Assembly: GCF_001606025.1 (NCBI RefSeq) | Contig: NZ_CP014945.1 | Coordinates: 2,976,001 to 3,040,000, forward strand | Length of the DNA: 64,000 nucleotides | Source: Psychrobacter alimentarius | Lineage (GTDB): Bacteria > Pseudomonadota > Gammaproteobacteria > Pseudomonadales > Moraxellaceae | Direction of reading: 5' to 3' | In this document: piece after piece, positions 1 to 8,653 of the stretch | Layout of the letters: each line of letters begins with the position of its first letter | How positions within the stretch are numbered: position 1 is the stretch's first letter | Made by a program: the position numbers and the translations under genes | The notes under the pieces: generated by a model | The model's database searches: none | Seen by the model: the letters and a program-made list of their open reading frames with translations, nothing else | What the model was told of the DNA's origin: nothing

Positions 1-1
1 T

Positions 2-34
2 AAAAAGCCCATATCAAATCGAGGTGGGCTTTTT
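2..34. terminator. Rho-independent terminator, bidirectional
   Basis: A perfect 10-bp stem (2-11 with 25-34) is built from an A-run plus GCCCA and TGGGC plus a T-run. It lies 54 bp past the metY stop on the minus strand and could also end a plus-strand gene left of the window. Confidence 0.8.
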
Positions 35-87
35 ATTGGTGAATTAGAATGACTTAAATAAACTGGCTAAATCCGTATATTTTCGTA

Positions 88-1410
88 TTAAGTGGTAGAC
101 AATGCTTGCTCAAGATCGGCTTTGATGTCATCTATGTGCTCGATACCAATTGACAGTCGTACCATGTCTTCAGTCACGCCTGCCTGCTCTAGTTCCTGTC
201 CATTCAGCTGACGATGCGTGGTCGTCGCTGGATGACAAGCTAGAGATTTGGCATCACCGATATTCACCAAACGAGTAATCAGCTGCAAAGCATCAATAAA
301 GCGCGCACCAGCTTCCAGACCGCCTTTTACCCCAAAGGTTAAAATAGCAGAAGGCGTGCCTTTCATATATTTTTTGGCAAGCGCATGTTCAGGATGGTCA
401 GACAAACCTGCATATTTCACCCAAGCAACTTTGTCATGGTCGCGCAAATACTCTGCGACGGCTTGCGCGTTTTGTACATGACGCTCCATACGTAGGCTCA
501 GCGTCTGCATGCCTTGCAAAATACTAAAAGCATTTAATGGACTCAGCGCCGCACCTGTATTACGCAATGGTGCCACACGTGCGCGGGCGATAAAGGCAGG
601 TGCACCCACATCTTTGACAAAATTTACCCCATGATAGCTGGCATCTGGCGTGTTCAATAGCGGGAAACGCTCTGGATAATCGCCCCAAGCAAACGTACCA
701 CTATCGACAATCGCACCACCAATCGACGTACCCGTGCCGCTCATATATTTAGTCAACGAGTGCACCACAATATCCGCCCCGAACTCAAACGGACGGCATA
801 GCGCAGGCGTCGCCACCGTATTGTCAATGACCACAGGGACACCGTACTCATGAGCGATATGACTAAGTGCTTGAATATCAACAATGTTACCTAATGGATT
901 GCCAATACTCTCTGCAAACACCATTTTGGTTTTGTCATCGATTAAATCACGAATGGCTTCTGGGTTTTTGTGATCAAAAAAGCGCACCTCGATGCCTTGG
1001 CGCGGCAATGCATGCGCAAATAAGTTGTAAGTACCACCATATAATGTTGATACGGCAACGATATTATCGCCTGCTTCACAAATGGTCTGGATCGCGTAAG
1101 TGATGGCAGCCATACCTGAAGCCACTGCAAGCGCGCCGATACCGCCTTCAAGTGCCGCAACCCGCTCCTCTAACACAGCATTGGTCGGGTTCATGATACG
1201 AGTATAGATATTGCCCGCAACTTTTAAATCAAATAAGTCAGCGCCGTGCTGAGTATTATCAAACGCATACGAGCTGGTATGATAAATAGGTACGGCCACC
1301 GCTTTGGTCGTTGGCTCCACACTATAACCGGCGTGAATCGCTAGAGTTTCGAGACGCTGCGTTTGCTCTAAGTTTTGGGTTGATTGCTCAGCTGCTTGTT
1401 CATCACTCAT
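88..1410 (-). CDS. metY: O-acetylhomoserine sulfhydrylase (MetY)
   Basis: PLP enzyme of the Cys/Met metabolism family. It is expected to join O-acetyl-L-homoserine with sulfide to make homocysteine in methionine synthesis. The 440-residue protein has the full family layout, with NIYTRIMNPT near the N-terminus, the cofactor-contact stretch around VASGMAAI, and the PLP lysine in HSLTKYMSG. I chose the ATG at 1410 because AAAGGA lies about 8 nt upstream; an ATG eight codons earlier lacks such a site. The gene is followed by its own terminator and is separated from nfuA by another, so it is probably transcribed alone. The related cystathionine gamma-synthase activity cannot be excluded, but length and sequence fit MetY better. 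Confidence 0.93.
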   Translation of the reverse strand: MSDEQAAEQSTQNLEQTQRLETLAIHAGYSVEPTTKAVAVPIYHTSSYAFDNTQHGADLFDLKVAGNIYTRIMNPTNAVLEERVAALEGGIGALAVASGMAAITYAIQTICEAGDNIVAVSTLYGGTYNLFAHALPRQGIEVRFFDHKNPEAIRDLIDDKTKMVFAESIGNPLGNIVDIQALSHIAHEYGVPVVIDNTVATPALCRPFEFGADIVVHSLTKYMSGTGTSIGGAIVDSGTFAWGDYPERFPLLNTPDASYHGVNFVKDVGAPAFIARARVAPLRNTGAALSPLNAFSILQGMQTLSLRMERHVQNAQAVAEYLRDHDKVAWVKYAGLSDHPEHALAKKYMKGTPSAILTFGVKGGLEAGARFIDALQLITRLVNIGDAKSLACHPATTTHRQLNGQELEQAGVTEDMVRLSIGIEHIDDIKADLEQALSTT

Positions 1411-1506
1411 CGTACATTCCTTTGTATTGATCAATCATTATTAGTGAATAGCATATGATTTAAAAATATCTTCAAGACACTGTCTGCCAAATCATAGCAA
1501 TAAAAA

Positions 1507-1532
1507 AAGCTGAGTTCATCATAACTCAGCTT
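1507..1532 (-). terminator. Rho-independent terminator after nfuA
   Basis: A perfect 10-bp stem AAGCTGAGTT/AACTCAGCTT with a 6-nt loop is followed on the minus strand by a T-run. It lies about 80 bp beyond the nfuA stop. Confidence 0.85.
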
Positions 1533-1610
1533 CTTTATTAAAAGAACAGCAAAATATTCATCTCTTAATGACGAATACTCATAAGCGTTTGTATATCAGC
1601 CACTTTGCTT

Positions 1611-2294
1611 TTATTTGTAATAAGCATTTTCTGTACGCGTGTGATCGGTGTCATCAATCACTTGCGTCAACTCTGGTATTTGCTGTTTTAGCTGCACTTC
1701 AACGCCTTGGCGCAATGTCATATCCACGGCTGAACACCCTTGGCAACCACCACCAAATTTCAACACAGCAGTCAGACCAATGCCTTCTTCGTCAATCAAC
1801 TCAAGCAACTGTACGTCGCCACCATGCGCGGCTAAGCCAGGATTGATCTCTGACTGCAAGACGTAGTTGATACGCTCTTCGATGCTGGCATCAGCACCGA
1901 CTTTAGGTACTTTAGAGTTTGGTGCACGGAAGGTCAGCTGACCACCGAAACGGTCTTTATTATAATCGATCACGGCATCTTCTAAGTAAGGAACTGAAGC
2001 CGCCTCAATAAAAGCAGAAAAATTCTCATAACTGAATTTTAAATCAGCACTGTCTTCTTCACCTGGCTGGTTATAAGCCATGCAGCATTCTGCGCGCGGC
2101 GTACCAGGATGCTCAACGAAAATACGCACACCAATACCATCAGTATCTTGCTTAGACAATAGATCTGCCAAATACCCTTGAGCAGATTCGGTGATCGTAA
2201 TATTGCTTTTTGCTTCAACTTGCTCGGTATCTAGTGCTGACTCATAGTCGGTAGACTGGTCTAATTGGCTATCAGCTTGGGTTTGCTCACTCAT
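1611..2294 (-). CDS. nfuA: Fe-S cluster carrier/biogenesis protein NfuA
   Basis: Cytoplasmic carrier that delivers 4Fe-4S clusters to client proteins, important under oxidative stress or iron limitation. The 227-residue protein has an N-terminal degenerate A-type domain (about 30-135) and a C-terminal Nfu domain with the cluster-binding CxxC at C184 and C187 in [10 protein letters not shown]. It is longer than E. coli NfuA (191) because of roughly 30 acidic, Gln-rich N-terminal residues. The start is supported by AGGACA just upstream. It is divergent from the glutathione transferase gene across a 500-bp gap. Confidence 0.92.
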   Translation of the reverse strand: MSEQTQADSQLDQSTDYESALDTEQVEAKSNITITESAQGYLADLLSKQDTDGIGVRIFVEHPGTPRAECCMAYNQPGEEDSADLKFSYENFSAFIEAASVPYLEDAVIDYNKDRFGGQLTFRAPNSKVPKVGADASIEERINYVLQSEINPGLAAHGGDVQLLELIDEEGIGLTAVLKFGGGCQGCSAVDMTLRQGVEVQLKQQIPELTQVIDDTDHTRTENAYYK

Positions 2295-2700
2295 AATATG
2301 TCCTACGCGTTATGACACAAGCGCTATTTTTATCATGGCTACTGTGTCGTGAAAGGGATTATGTCTTTAATTTGGATTGCTAAAATCTGTGTGGATTGTC
2401 AATGAACATGGTCTATCGTGTTAGGGCGTTGACTGTTGTTTTTACAACATTTTGATAAGTTTATAATCACTATTATACCGCACTTACGCGACAATTCCGA
2501 CCACGCTACTGCGAATTAAACTGTGACCATCATTAATAGTCACTATTGGTTTTTTTAATGGTGATATAAAAAAACAATAACGAGACGCAAAACGCTTTAA
2601 TTACTCACACAGTGTTTACTACTGCTTATATTAAGACTGTCAGATAAATTATCAAGGATAAGGTAATGCTACATCTCTTAAAACTAAACTCACATAATAT

Positions 2701-2722
2701 AACTGAGTTATATGGCTCAGTT
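2701..2722. promoter_or_regulatory. Inverted repeat upstream of GST gene
   Basis: AACTGAG (2701-2707) and CTCAGTT (2716-2722) form a perfect 7-bp inverted repeat with an 8-bp spacer, 74 bp before the start codon. No T-run follows, so it is not a terminator. It could be an operator or a leader hairpin; no regulator is identified. Confidence 0.3.
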
Positions 2723-2745
2723 GCTTAGACTAAATTCGACAAAAT

Positions 2746-2787
2746 GATAAATTCAAAAGAATAAATTTAAAAGAATAAATTTAAAAG
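2746..2787 (+). repeat. 14-bp tandem repeat, three copies, in GST leader
   Basis: The unit AATAAATTTAAAAG occurs at 2760-2773 and 2774-2787, with a two-mismatch copy at 2746-2759. The last copy runs directly into the AAAAGGAT ribosome site of the GST gene, so copy-number change would alter the leader without touching the coding region. Confidence 0.8.
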
Positions 2788-2795
2788 GATATTTT

Positions 2796-3425
2796 ATGAA
2801 GTTATATATCATGCCAGGCGCTTGTTCAATGGTTCCACACGTCGCTCTTGAGTGGGCACAAGCAGAGTATGAACTAGAAATACTAGATCACGATTCTGTA
2901 AAATCAGAAGAATATCTGCGTATTAACCCGCAGGGTTCAGTACCTGCAATCGTAGATGGTGATACCGTAGTCACGCAGAATATCGCCGTACAAACCTATA
3001 TTGATGCTAAATATCCTGACGCTAACATATTCGGTGCTACTAGCTCGCCCGCTCAACGTGCCGAGATCATGCACTGGTTAGCCTTTATCAATTCAGATGT
3101 CCATAAAAGCTTTGGACCACTGTTCGGCCCTGATGGTTTCGTAAAAGATACAGCTGCGCAAGCAGAATTAAAAGACAATGCGAAGAAAAAAATCGTTGGC
3201 CTGCTTGAGTATCCTAATGAAAGGCTTGGCACACAGGACTATCTGACAGGCACTAAGACCACAGCAGATATCTATTTATATGTCATACTGACATGGGCGA
3301 AAAAAATGGAACTTGACCTCTCTAGCTACAAGAACTTCAATGCCTTTATAAGTCGTATTGAGTCTGACGCTGGTGTGACTGAAGTGATACGCCAAGAAGG
3401 TATTAGCAAAATTGAGTCGCTTTAG
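2796..3425 (+). CDS. Glutathione S-transferase, beta-class type
   Basis: Predicted cytosolic glutathione S-transferase of 209 residues. The thioredoxin-like N-terminal domain has Cys10 in MPGACSMVPH, the position of the catalytic cysteine in bacterial beta-class enzymes, and the glutathione-contact motif NPQGSVPAI near residue 45. The all-helical C-terminal domain follows from about residue 85. It probably conjugates glutathione to electrophiles or acts as a glutathione-dependent peroxidase; the substrate cannot be read from sequence. The start has a good AAAGGAT site. It appears to be a single-gene unit with a weak terminator after it. Confidence 0.85.
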   Translation: MKLYIMPGACSMVPHVALEWAQAEYELEILDHDSVKSEEYLRINPQGSVPAIVDGDTVVTQNIAVQTYIDAKYPDANIFGATSSPAQRAEIMHWLAFINSDVHKSFGPLFGPDGFVKDTAAQAELKDNAKKKIVGLLEYPNERLGTQDYLTGTKTTADIYLYVILTWAKKMELDLSSYKNFNAFISRIESDAGVTEVIRQEGISKIESL

Positions 3426-3468
3426 CATTTAGTTGTCAGACCTATACTATTTTTATGAACTTTATCTT

Positions 3469-3498
3469 AAAGCCTCTCTAATGATTTGGAGTGGCTTT
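3469..3498 (+). terminator. Weak terminator after GST gene
   Basis: AAAGCCTCTC can pair with GAGTGGCTTT with one mismatch and a 10-nt loop, but the T-run after it is short. Confidence 0.55.
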
Positions 3499-3641
3499 TA
3501 TTGTATTTAAAACACGTGCCAATAATCAGTACTCATAGAACATCTTTGCACTTGTCAGAAAGTCATGAGCTATGTCAGTATTGGCACTATTAAAAAATTG
3601 TGTTTAACCCATAAAACATAAGCAGTAGGAAACTGGTATAT

Positions 3642-4709
3642 ATGAGCGCATCATCAGAGCAACATCCAGATAAGCACCACTCAGATAAACAAGAGCATAA
3701 ACGCTATCGTTATTTGGTTTTTATCGGGCGTTTTCAGCCATTTCATTGTGGTCACAAAGCAGTCATCGATGAAGCCCTAAAGCGCTCAGATGAAGTCATT
3801 ATGCTCATCGGTTCAGCCAACCTACCTCGCAGTTTGCGCAACCCGTTTAGCGTGGATGAACGTGCCGCGATGATTAAAAACGCGTACTCTGATGAAGAAG
3901 CGGCGCGCATTCATTGTGTTGGATTAGACGATGCGCTTTATAACGACACGCGCTGGTTACAATACGTGCAAGCTGGCGTCAAATCTGTCACAGGTGATTT
4001 GCAAACGGATATTGGTTTGATTGGGCACTCAAAAGACAGCTCATCATATTATCTGTCGTTATTTCCCAACTGGGACTCGGTTTCTGTACCCAATTATCAC
4101 AATTTATCCGCTACGCCCATTCGTGACAGCTATCTGATGGGCGCCACACCAACGCCTGAGCGTACGCCTGAATCTACTCGCAATGTGTTAGATCAGTTCA
4201 AAAAAACAGATGACTACAAACAGTTGCACGAAGAGGCAGATTTTATTGATAAATACAAAAGACAGTGGGAATCTGCGCCTTACCCCCCTACTTTTATGAC
4301 GGCTGATGCTTTGATTGTACAATCAGGACATATCTTATTGGTTGAGCGCCGTAGTCTGCCGGGGCGCGGACTTTGGGCATTGCCGGGCGGGTTTTTGAAT
4401 CCAAAAGAAACACTGTTTGACGCTTGTATCCGTGAGCTACGCGAAGAAACGCGTCTCAAGGTCCCTGAGCCTGTCTTACGCGGCTCTTGCCACAGTCAGC
4501 ACACTTTTGATGATCCTTATCGCTCTGCCCGTGGTCGCACCATCACACAAGCGTTTTATTTTCAGCTTAAAAACGATCCAAAAGGGTTGCCAAAAGTCAA
4601 AGGCGGCGATGATGCAATCAAGGCCTTTTGGTTACCGCTGGCAGAGCTTGATGCCAAGATGATGTTTGAAGACCACTATGCGATTATTACTAAGATGGTC
4701 GGGTTGTAG
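3642..4709 (+). CDS. nadM: Bifunctional NMN adenylyltransferase / Nudix hydrolase (NadM-Nudix)
   Basis: Two-domain enzyme of NAD metabolism. The N-terminal nucleotidyltransferase carries GRFQPFHCGH at 29-38 and a second motif, LSATPIRD, near 155-162; it joins NMN and ATP into NAD. The C-terminal Nudix domain has the box from G250 to L272 (GFLNPKE...RELREET), normally linked to ADP-ribose or related pyrophosphate hydrolysis. At the usual glycine near the end of the box an arginine is found, so activity of this half needs testing. The 355-residue length matches the fused family. It precedes nadV in the same direction by 169 bp, forming a nicotinamide-to-NAD salvage pair. Confidence 0.93.
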   Translation: MSASSEQHPDKHHSDKQEHKRYRYLVFIGRFQPFHCGHKAVIDEALKRSDEVIMLIGSANLPRSLRNPFSVDERAAMIKNAYSDEEAARIHCVGLDDALYNDTRWLQYVQAGVKSVTGDLQTDIGLIGHSKDSSSYYLSLFPNWDSVSVPNYHNLSATPIRDSYLMGATPTPERTPESTRNVLDQFKKTDDYKQLHEEADFIDKYKRQWESAPYPPTFMTADALIVQSGHILLVERRSLPGRGLWALPGGFLNPKETLFDACIRELREETRLKVPEPVLRGSCHSQHTFDDPYRSARGRTITQAFYFQLKNDPKGLPKVKGGDDAIKAFWLPLAELDAKMMFEDHYAIITKMVGL

Positions 4710-4768
4710 GATGTTATAGATTGACTATTTGGTGCATTGTTTATCCATTATCTCTTAAGTCTACGCTA

Positions 4769-4774
4769 TATAAT
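4769..4774 (+). promoter_or_regulatory. Putative -10 element of nadV
   Basis: A perfect TATAAT lies 105 bp before the chosen nadV start; no good -35 sequence is seen at 16-18 bp. If used, transcription would start near 4781 and give a leader of about 98 nt containing both hairpins described at 4796-4871. Confidence 0.45.
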
Positions 4775-4795
4775 TTATTTTAATTTTCACACCAA

Positions 4796-4871
4796 TGCCG
4801 ATAGACGGCAACGGTCAAACGCCGCAACTGCTCTTTCATCAAAACAGTTGTGGCATCTCAAAGCAGAGGAG
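4796..4871 (+). promoter_or_regulatory. Structured 5' leader of nadV, candidate riboswitch or translational switch
   Basis: Two consecutive hairpins are seen. P1 is TGCCG/CGGCA (4796-4800 with 4806-4810, 5-nt loop). P2 is a continuous 10-bp stem, GCCGCAACTG with CAGTTGTGGC (4821-4830 with 4845-4854), including one G-U pair and a 14-nt loop. The first six loop bases, CTCTTT (4831-4836), can pair with GAGGAG (4866-4871), the ribosome site of nadV, in a pseudoknot. CGGC of P1 (4806-4809) can instead pair with GCCG of P2 (4821-4824), so two exclusive folds exist. Ligand control by NAD, NMN or nicotinamide is inference only; I do not recognise a described class. Confidence 0.5.
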
Positions 4872-4878
4872 TTCTGTG

Positions 4879-6276
4879 ATGTACACCAGTAATTTAAACA
4901 ATTTGATTCTTAACAGTGACAGCTATAAAACTTCACATTGGGTGCAATACCCAAATGGTAGTGAGTATCTGTCGAGCTACATTGAAACGCGTAAAGGTGA
5001 CTATGATGTAGTGTTCTTTGGCCTGCAAGCTTTTATCAAAGAGTATCTGAGCACGCCTATCACAACCCAAGACATCGATGAAGCCGAAATGGTCATTCAG
5101 GCACATGGTTTGACTTTCAATCGTGCTGGTTGGGAGCGTTTGGTCGCAAAACATGGCGGCTACTTACCATTACGCATCGAAGCCATACCAGAAGGCAGCA
5201 TTGTCCCTGTCTCCAATGTCGTCTGCCAAGTCATCAATACTGACCCTGAGTTTTATTGGTTGCCAAGTTATATTGAAACAGCGCTATTACGCGCGATTTG
5301 GTATCCGTCGACAGTGGCCAGTGTCTCTCATTATTGTAAAGGCATCATTCGTCAAGCGTTAGAAAAGTCCGCCGATAATACAGCGTCGCTGCCCTTTCGT
5401 TTGCATGACTTTGGTGCACGCGGCGCGTCAAGTCAGGAAACCGTCGCTCTTGGCAGCTTGGCGCATTTGGTCAACTTTGCTGGTACAGATTCAATGACTG
5501 CGCTCGTTGCGGCCAGCCGCTGGTATCAGATGGGTAAAGACATGCCTGCGTTTTCTATTCCTGCAGCTGAGCACAGCACTATGACTGCATGGGGCCGTGA
5601 CGGTGAGACTGCAGCCTTCGCCAATATGATTGAGCAGTTTGGCGGTGAAGACAAGGCGTTTTCAGTCGTATCAGACAGCTATGATTTGTGGAATGCGATC
5701 GACAATATCTGGGGCGGCAGCCTAAAAGAGGACGTAAAAAACATGGGTGGCACCTTGGTCATTAGACCAGACAGTGGTGAGCCGACCAAAGTGGTGCGTG
5801 AAGCGTTGGAACGTTTGGCAGTGAAGTTTGGTACAACAACCAACAGTAAAGGCTATAAAGTATTACCTGATTACGTGCGCATCATTCAAGGCGATGGGAT
5901 CAGTCCGCAAAGCTTGAGCAAGATTATTGAAGTCGTGATGAAAGCAGGCTTTAGCGCTGAAAACGTAACGTTCGGTATGGGTGGTGGCCTATTACAACAA
6001 GTCAACCGCGATACGATGAGCTGGGCGATGAAAGCCAGCGCAATCTCTATCGCTGGCGTCTGGAAAGATATTTATAAAGATCCCGTCACCAGTCGTTCTA
6101 AACGCTCCAAAAAAGGTCGTTTGGCATTGGTAAAAGACGATAGTGGTGCCATACAAACCATCAAGGCAGATGATTTGACCAATGAGGCGGACAACCTGCT
6201 ACGAGAGGTTTATATTGACGGTCAATTATTAATGGATGACAGCCTGACCACGATTCGGGAGCGTGCTGGATGGTAG
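4879..6276 (+). CDS. nadV: Nicotinamide phosphoribosyltransferase (NadV)
   Basis: Converts nicotinamide and PRPP to NMN, the first step of the deamidation-free NAD salvage route completed by the neighbouring NadM. The 465-residue protein matches the NAMPT family: an N-terminal NSDSYKTSHW segment, then HDFGARGASS in the central domain, and the phosphoribosyl-binding RPDSGEP and GMGGGLLQQ segments. I chose the ATG at 4879 because GAGGAG lies 7 nt upstream and homology begins here; the frame stays open upstream to 4795, but that stretch is the structured leader. The last 7 bp overlap the next gene, which suggests translational coupling. Confidence 0.93.
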   Translation: MYTSNLNNLILNSDSYKTSHWVQYPNGSEYLSSYIETRKGDYDVVFFGLQAFIKEYLSTPITTQDIDEAEMVIQAHGLTFNRAGWERLVAKHGGYLPLRIEAIPEGSIVPVSNVVCQVINTDPEFYWLPSYIETALLRAIWYPSTVASVSHYCKGIIRQALEKSADNTASLPFRLHDFGARGASSQETVALGSLAHLVNFAGTDSMTALVAASRWYQMGKDMPAFSIPAAEHSTMTAWGRDGETAAFANMIEQFGGEDKAFSVVSDSYDLWNAIDNIWGGSLKEDVKNMGGTLVIRPDSGEPTKVVREALERLAVKFGTTTNSKGYKVLPDYVRIIQGDGISPQSLSKIIEVVMKAGFSAENVTFGMGGGLLQQVNRDTMSWAMKASAISIAGVWKDIYKDPVTSRSKRSKKGRLALVKDDSGAIQTIKADDLTNEADNLLREVYIDGQLLMDDSLTTIRERAGW

Positions 6277-7100
6277 ATACTCATAAAATTGCGTCTGTCG
6301 CAAAAGACGTGCTGCTTGCCCCTGTTTATTTCCATCAGGGTCGCAGAATCAAACGCGATACCGTTCGTCTTCCCGAACCGGACGGCGAAAGGTGCGGATT
6401 CGTTTCATTACATGCTGCTACTGATGGTCCAGCCTCTGACAAGTCAACCTTGAAGCTGATGATCGTAGGAGATTCGGCAGCCGCTGGTGTCGGCAGTCAA
6501 ACGCAACAAGAAGCGCTGGTCGGTAAGCTGATCCCCATATTGACGCAGCAGCTTTCTGCTCATTCAAGCTTTAATATGTTAGATTGGTCATTGCAAGCCA
6601 CGACTGGTCATACCAGTTTTGATATCTTACGCAGACTTTATGTTCTACCAGCGCCCACTCAACCGGTTGATGTCATGCTGCTCAGCGTGGGTGTCAATGA
6701 TACGACTTCCAATGTCGCAATAGACAAATGGAAACAGCAGATTGAAGATATTATTGCCATTGCACAACGTAAATTTGGCGTCAGAGAGTTGATTTTTCTA
6801 AGTCTACCACCGATGGCAGACATGCCTGCGATTCCTGCGCCTTTGAATAACTTTGTGGGCGCTAAAGCCTTACTGCTTGATCAAATACTGCAACAAGTGT
6901 GCGCGACTCATGCTGGTGTCAATTATATGGCAACTGACTTTGCACGAATGATAAAGGAGCACTCTAATGGATCACCAATCGATATCGCAGTGATGTTTGC
7001 CAGTGATGGTTTTCATCCAAGTAGTCTTATGTATGGTTATTGGGCACAGCAAGTATCAGAGCGAATGTTAGCGTTATTGGACATGTCTAAAGCCGAATAA
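6270..7100 (+). CDS. SGNH/GDSL hydrolase family protein
   Basis: Predicted esterase or lipase-like hydrolase of 276 residues. The SGNH blocks are present: nucleophile Ser in VGDSAAAG (about residue 67), the block III Asn in VGVND (about 145), and the Asp/His pair in SDGFHPS near 250. No signal peptide or membrane segment is evident, so it should be cytoplasmic. Its ATG lies inside the nadV stop region (ATGGTAG), so it is co-transcribed and probably translationally coupled with nadV. A link to NAD salvage is only suggested by position; the substrate is unknown. Confidence 0.82.
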   Translation: MVDTHKIASVAKDVLLAPVYFHQGRRIKRDTVRLPEPDGERCGFVSLHAATDGPASDKSTLKLMIVGDSAAAGVGSQTQQEALVGKLIPILTQQLSAHSSFNMLDWSLQATTGHTSFDILRRLYVLPAPTQPVDVMLLSVGVNDTTSNVAIDKWKQQIEDIIAIAQRKFGVRELIFLSLPPMADMPAIPAPLNNFVGAKALLLDQILQQVCATHAGVNYMATDFARMIKEHSNGSPIDIAVMFASDGFHPSSLMYGYWAQQVSERMLALLDMSKAE

Positions 7101-7153
7101 CCTTTAGATATCGGTAACGACATTTACTCAGATATTAATCTTTACTCAGAATC

Positions 7154-7186
7154 AAAAAAAACCGCTGAATCATCAGCGGTTTTTTT
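7154..7186. terminator. Bidirectional terminator between SGNH gene and rpmE2
   Basis: CCGCTGA/TCAGCGG with a 4-nt loop is flanked by an A-run and a T-run, so it can serve both converging genes. Confidence 0.9.
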
Positions 7187-7219
7187 GTGTCAAGCGTTGG
7201 TGTGGCAAATCTGTCTGAA

Positions 7220-7489
7220 TTATTCAGCAGCTTTCTTACTACGGCCACCAAATGCACCAAAGCGTTTGTTGAAGCTTGCAACACGGCCTTCAGTAGAAGT
7301 TTTACGTTGCTCACCTGTATAGAATGGATGCGACGCACTTGAGATATCAAGTGGGTAGTATGGGTATTCTGTACCTTCGTATTCACGAGTGGCTTTAGTC
7401 TTAACCGTTGAACGAGTCAAAAAGAACACGTCAGCGTTAGTGTCATGGAACAAAACTTCTTGGTAATTAGGATGGATATCTTTACGCAT
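7220..7489 (-). CDS. rpmE2: 50S ribosomal protein L31 type B
   Basis: The 89-residue protein begins [10 protein letters not shown], includes the typical [10 protein letters not shown] block and ends in a basic tail. It has no cysteines, so it is the zinc-free (type B) form of L31, which in other bacteria replaces the zinc-binding form when zinc is scarce. Such genes are often Zur-repressed, but I see no convincing Zur palindrome in the 500 bp upstream. The window contains no type A copy. Confidence 0.95.
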   Translation of the reverse strand: MRKDIHPNYQEVLFHDTNADVFFLTRSTVKTKATREYEGTEYPYYPLDISSASHPFYTGEQRKTSTEGRVASFNKRFGAFGGRSKKAAE

Positions 7490-8012
7490 AATAAACTCTC
7501 TATGTCCGATGTATGAATAGCCTGTTTAACCTCTTTTTTGAGGTATCAACCAAGCGATGACATACGTAACTGAGGCACTAAGGACATTGATAAGGATGGC
7601 AACTGCGTCACTGGCTTATTCCAGCACACAACACCACGCTTCTGCTCACTTAGCCTTTCCCCAGCGGGAAAATCAAACCGCGATTTTAACGGTTTTCGTT
7701 GTTTGATGCAAGTCGCAGCTGTTAGGGTTATGTGTGTTAAGTTGTCAAAAATTGGCTAACAGCATTGAGAGAAATCTGCCTTATGAGTATAATATCAATT
7801 TAGCTGAAATAACCAATAAAATCTGTTATTGTAGCCTGAGTTAACAATGATAAGTATTTTTATACGCCTACGTTATTTTCAACTGCCGATTTTAAATGTA
7901 GCCGTTTAGAACTCGGCGGTTTCATCAGTACAAACTTATCAGTACAAAGATTTTACAAACAGGCATCAGACATACACGCGCCAATCAAACAAGCCAACTT
8001 AAGGATATTCTA
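7490..8012. other. Divergent intergenic region, rpmE2 / yceI
   Basis: No gene seen. Two small hairpins lie close together: TTTCCC/GGGAAA (7656-7661 with 7666-7671) and AAACCG/CGGTTT (7675-7680 with 7690-7695). They are about 170-200 bp upstream of rpmE2 and could be leader structure, but nothing ties them to a function. Confidence 0.5.
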
Positions 8013-8618
8013 ATGATCAATATGGTAATGAAGAACACTGCAAAAACATTATTAATCAGCTCAGCGCTGGCAGTGACTACTCTAGCAAGTGCAGCAATGC
8101 CAAGCCAATGGCAGTTGGATGACTCACATACTCGTGTTGGATTTTCTGTCAACCATATGGGTTTTTCAACCACCATGGGACATTTTAGCGATGTCAAAGG
8201 TATGGTAAATTATGATATCAAAGCCCCAAACAAAACCAATATGAACTTTACTATCGCAACTGATAGCATCGATACCAATTGGGATGCGCGTGATGAGCAT
8301 TTGAAGAAAGAAGAGTTTTTCAATGTTGCCAAATATCCAACGATGACGTTTAAATCCACCAAGGTCACTTTTATCAATCCGCAACAAGCAAAAGTCATGG
8401 GTAATTTCACCATGCTTGGCCAAACCAAGCCATTAACCCTAGATGTAACATTGAATAAAGTTGCCAACAGCCCGCTTACCAAAGAGCCAGTCGTCGGTTT
8501 CCGTGCTACTGGTAATATTGATCGTGCCGCTTACGGCATGACTGCTTATGCAGACGGTATTACCACCAATGTGCCTATCCAAATCGATGGCGAATTGGTA
8601 GAAAAGAAATCGAAATAA
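8013..8618 (+). CDS. YceI family protein, periplasmic lipid-binding type
   Basis: A 201-residue secreted protein. Residues 1 to about 27 form a Sec signal peptide (basic start, hydrophobic core, ASA before the likely cut). The mature part shows the YceI lipocalin-like signature: WQLDDSHTRVGFSVNH, then DARDEHLKKEEFFNVAKYPTM around residue 95, and a closing strand pattern. Family members bind polyisoprenoid chains such as ubiquinone-8 and sit in the periplasm. AAGGAT supports the start at 8013; the later ATG at 8022 is possible. It is a single-gene unit with a strong terminator. Confidence 0.9.
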   Translation: MINMVMKNTAKTLLISSALAVTTLASAAMPSQWQLDDSHTRVGFSVNHMGFSTTMGHFSDVKGMVNYDIKAPNKTNMNFTIATDSIDTNWDARDEHLKKEEFFNVAKYPTMTFKSTKVTFINPQQAKVMGNFTMLGQTKPLTLDVTLNKVANSPLTKEPVVGFRATGNIDRAAYGMTAYADGITTNVPIQIDGELVEKKSK

Positions 8619-8653
8619 GCTCTATTGACCTGTTGATAGCGTTTACTAGCAAC

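Larger units (their letters stand above)
2295..2795. other. Divergent intergenic region, nfuA / GST gene
   Basis: No gene seen. The region is A+T-rich and must hold both promoters. TATAAT-like hexamers occur in both orientations near 2462-2478, but no convincing -35 element could be assigned. A 7-bp inverted repeat and a 14-bp tandem repeat are listed separately. Confidence 0.6.

Noticed and set aside
4795..4878. In-frame N-terminal extension of NadV
   Set aside because: The 28 codons cover the two-hairpin leader, do not resemble NAMPT proteins, and lack a ribosome site, while ATG 4879 has GAGGAG.
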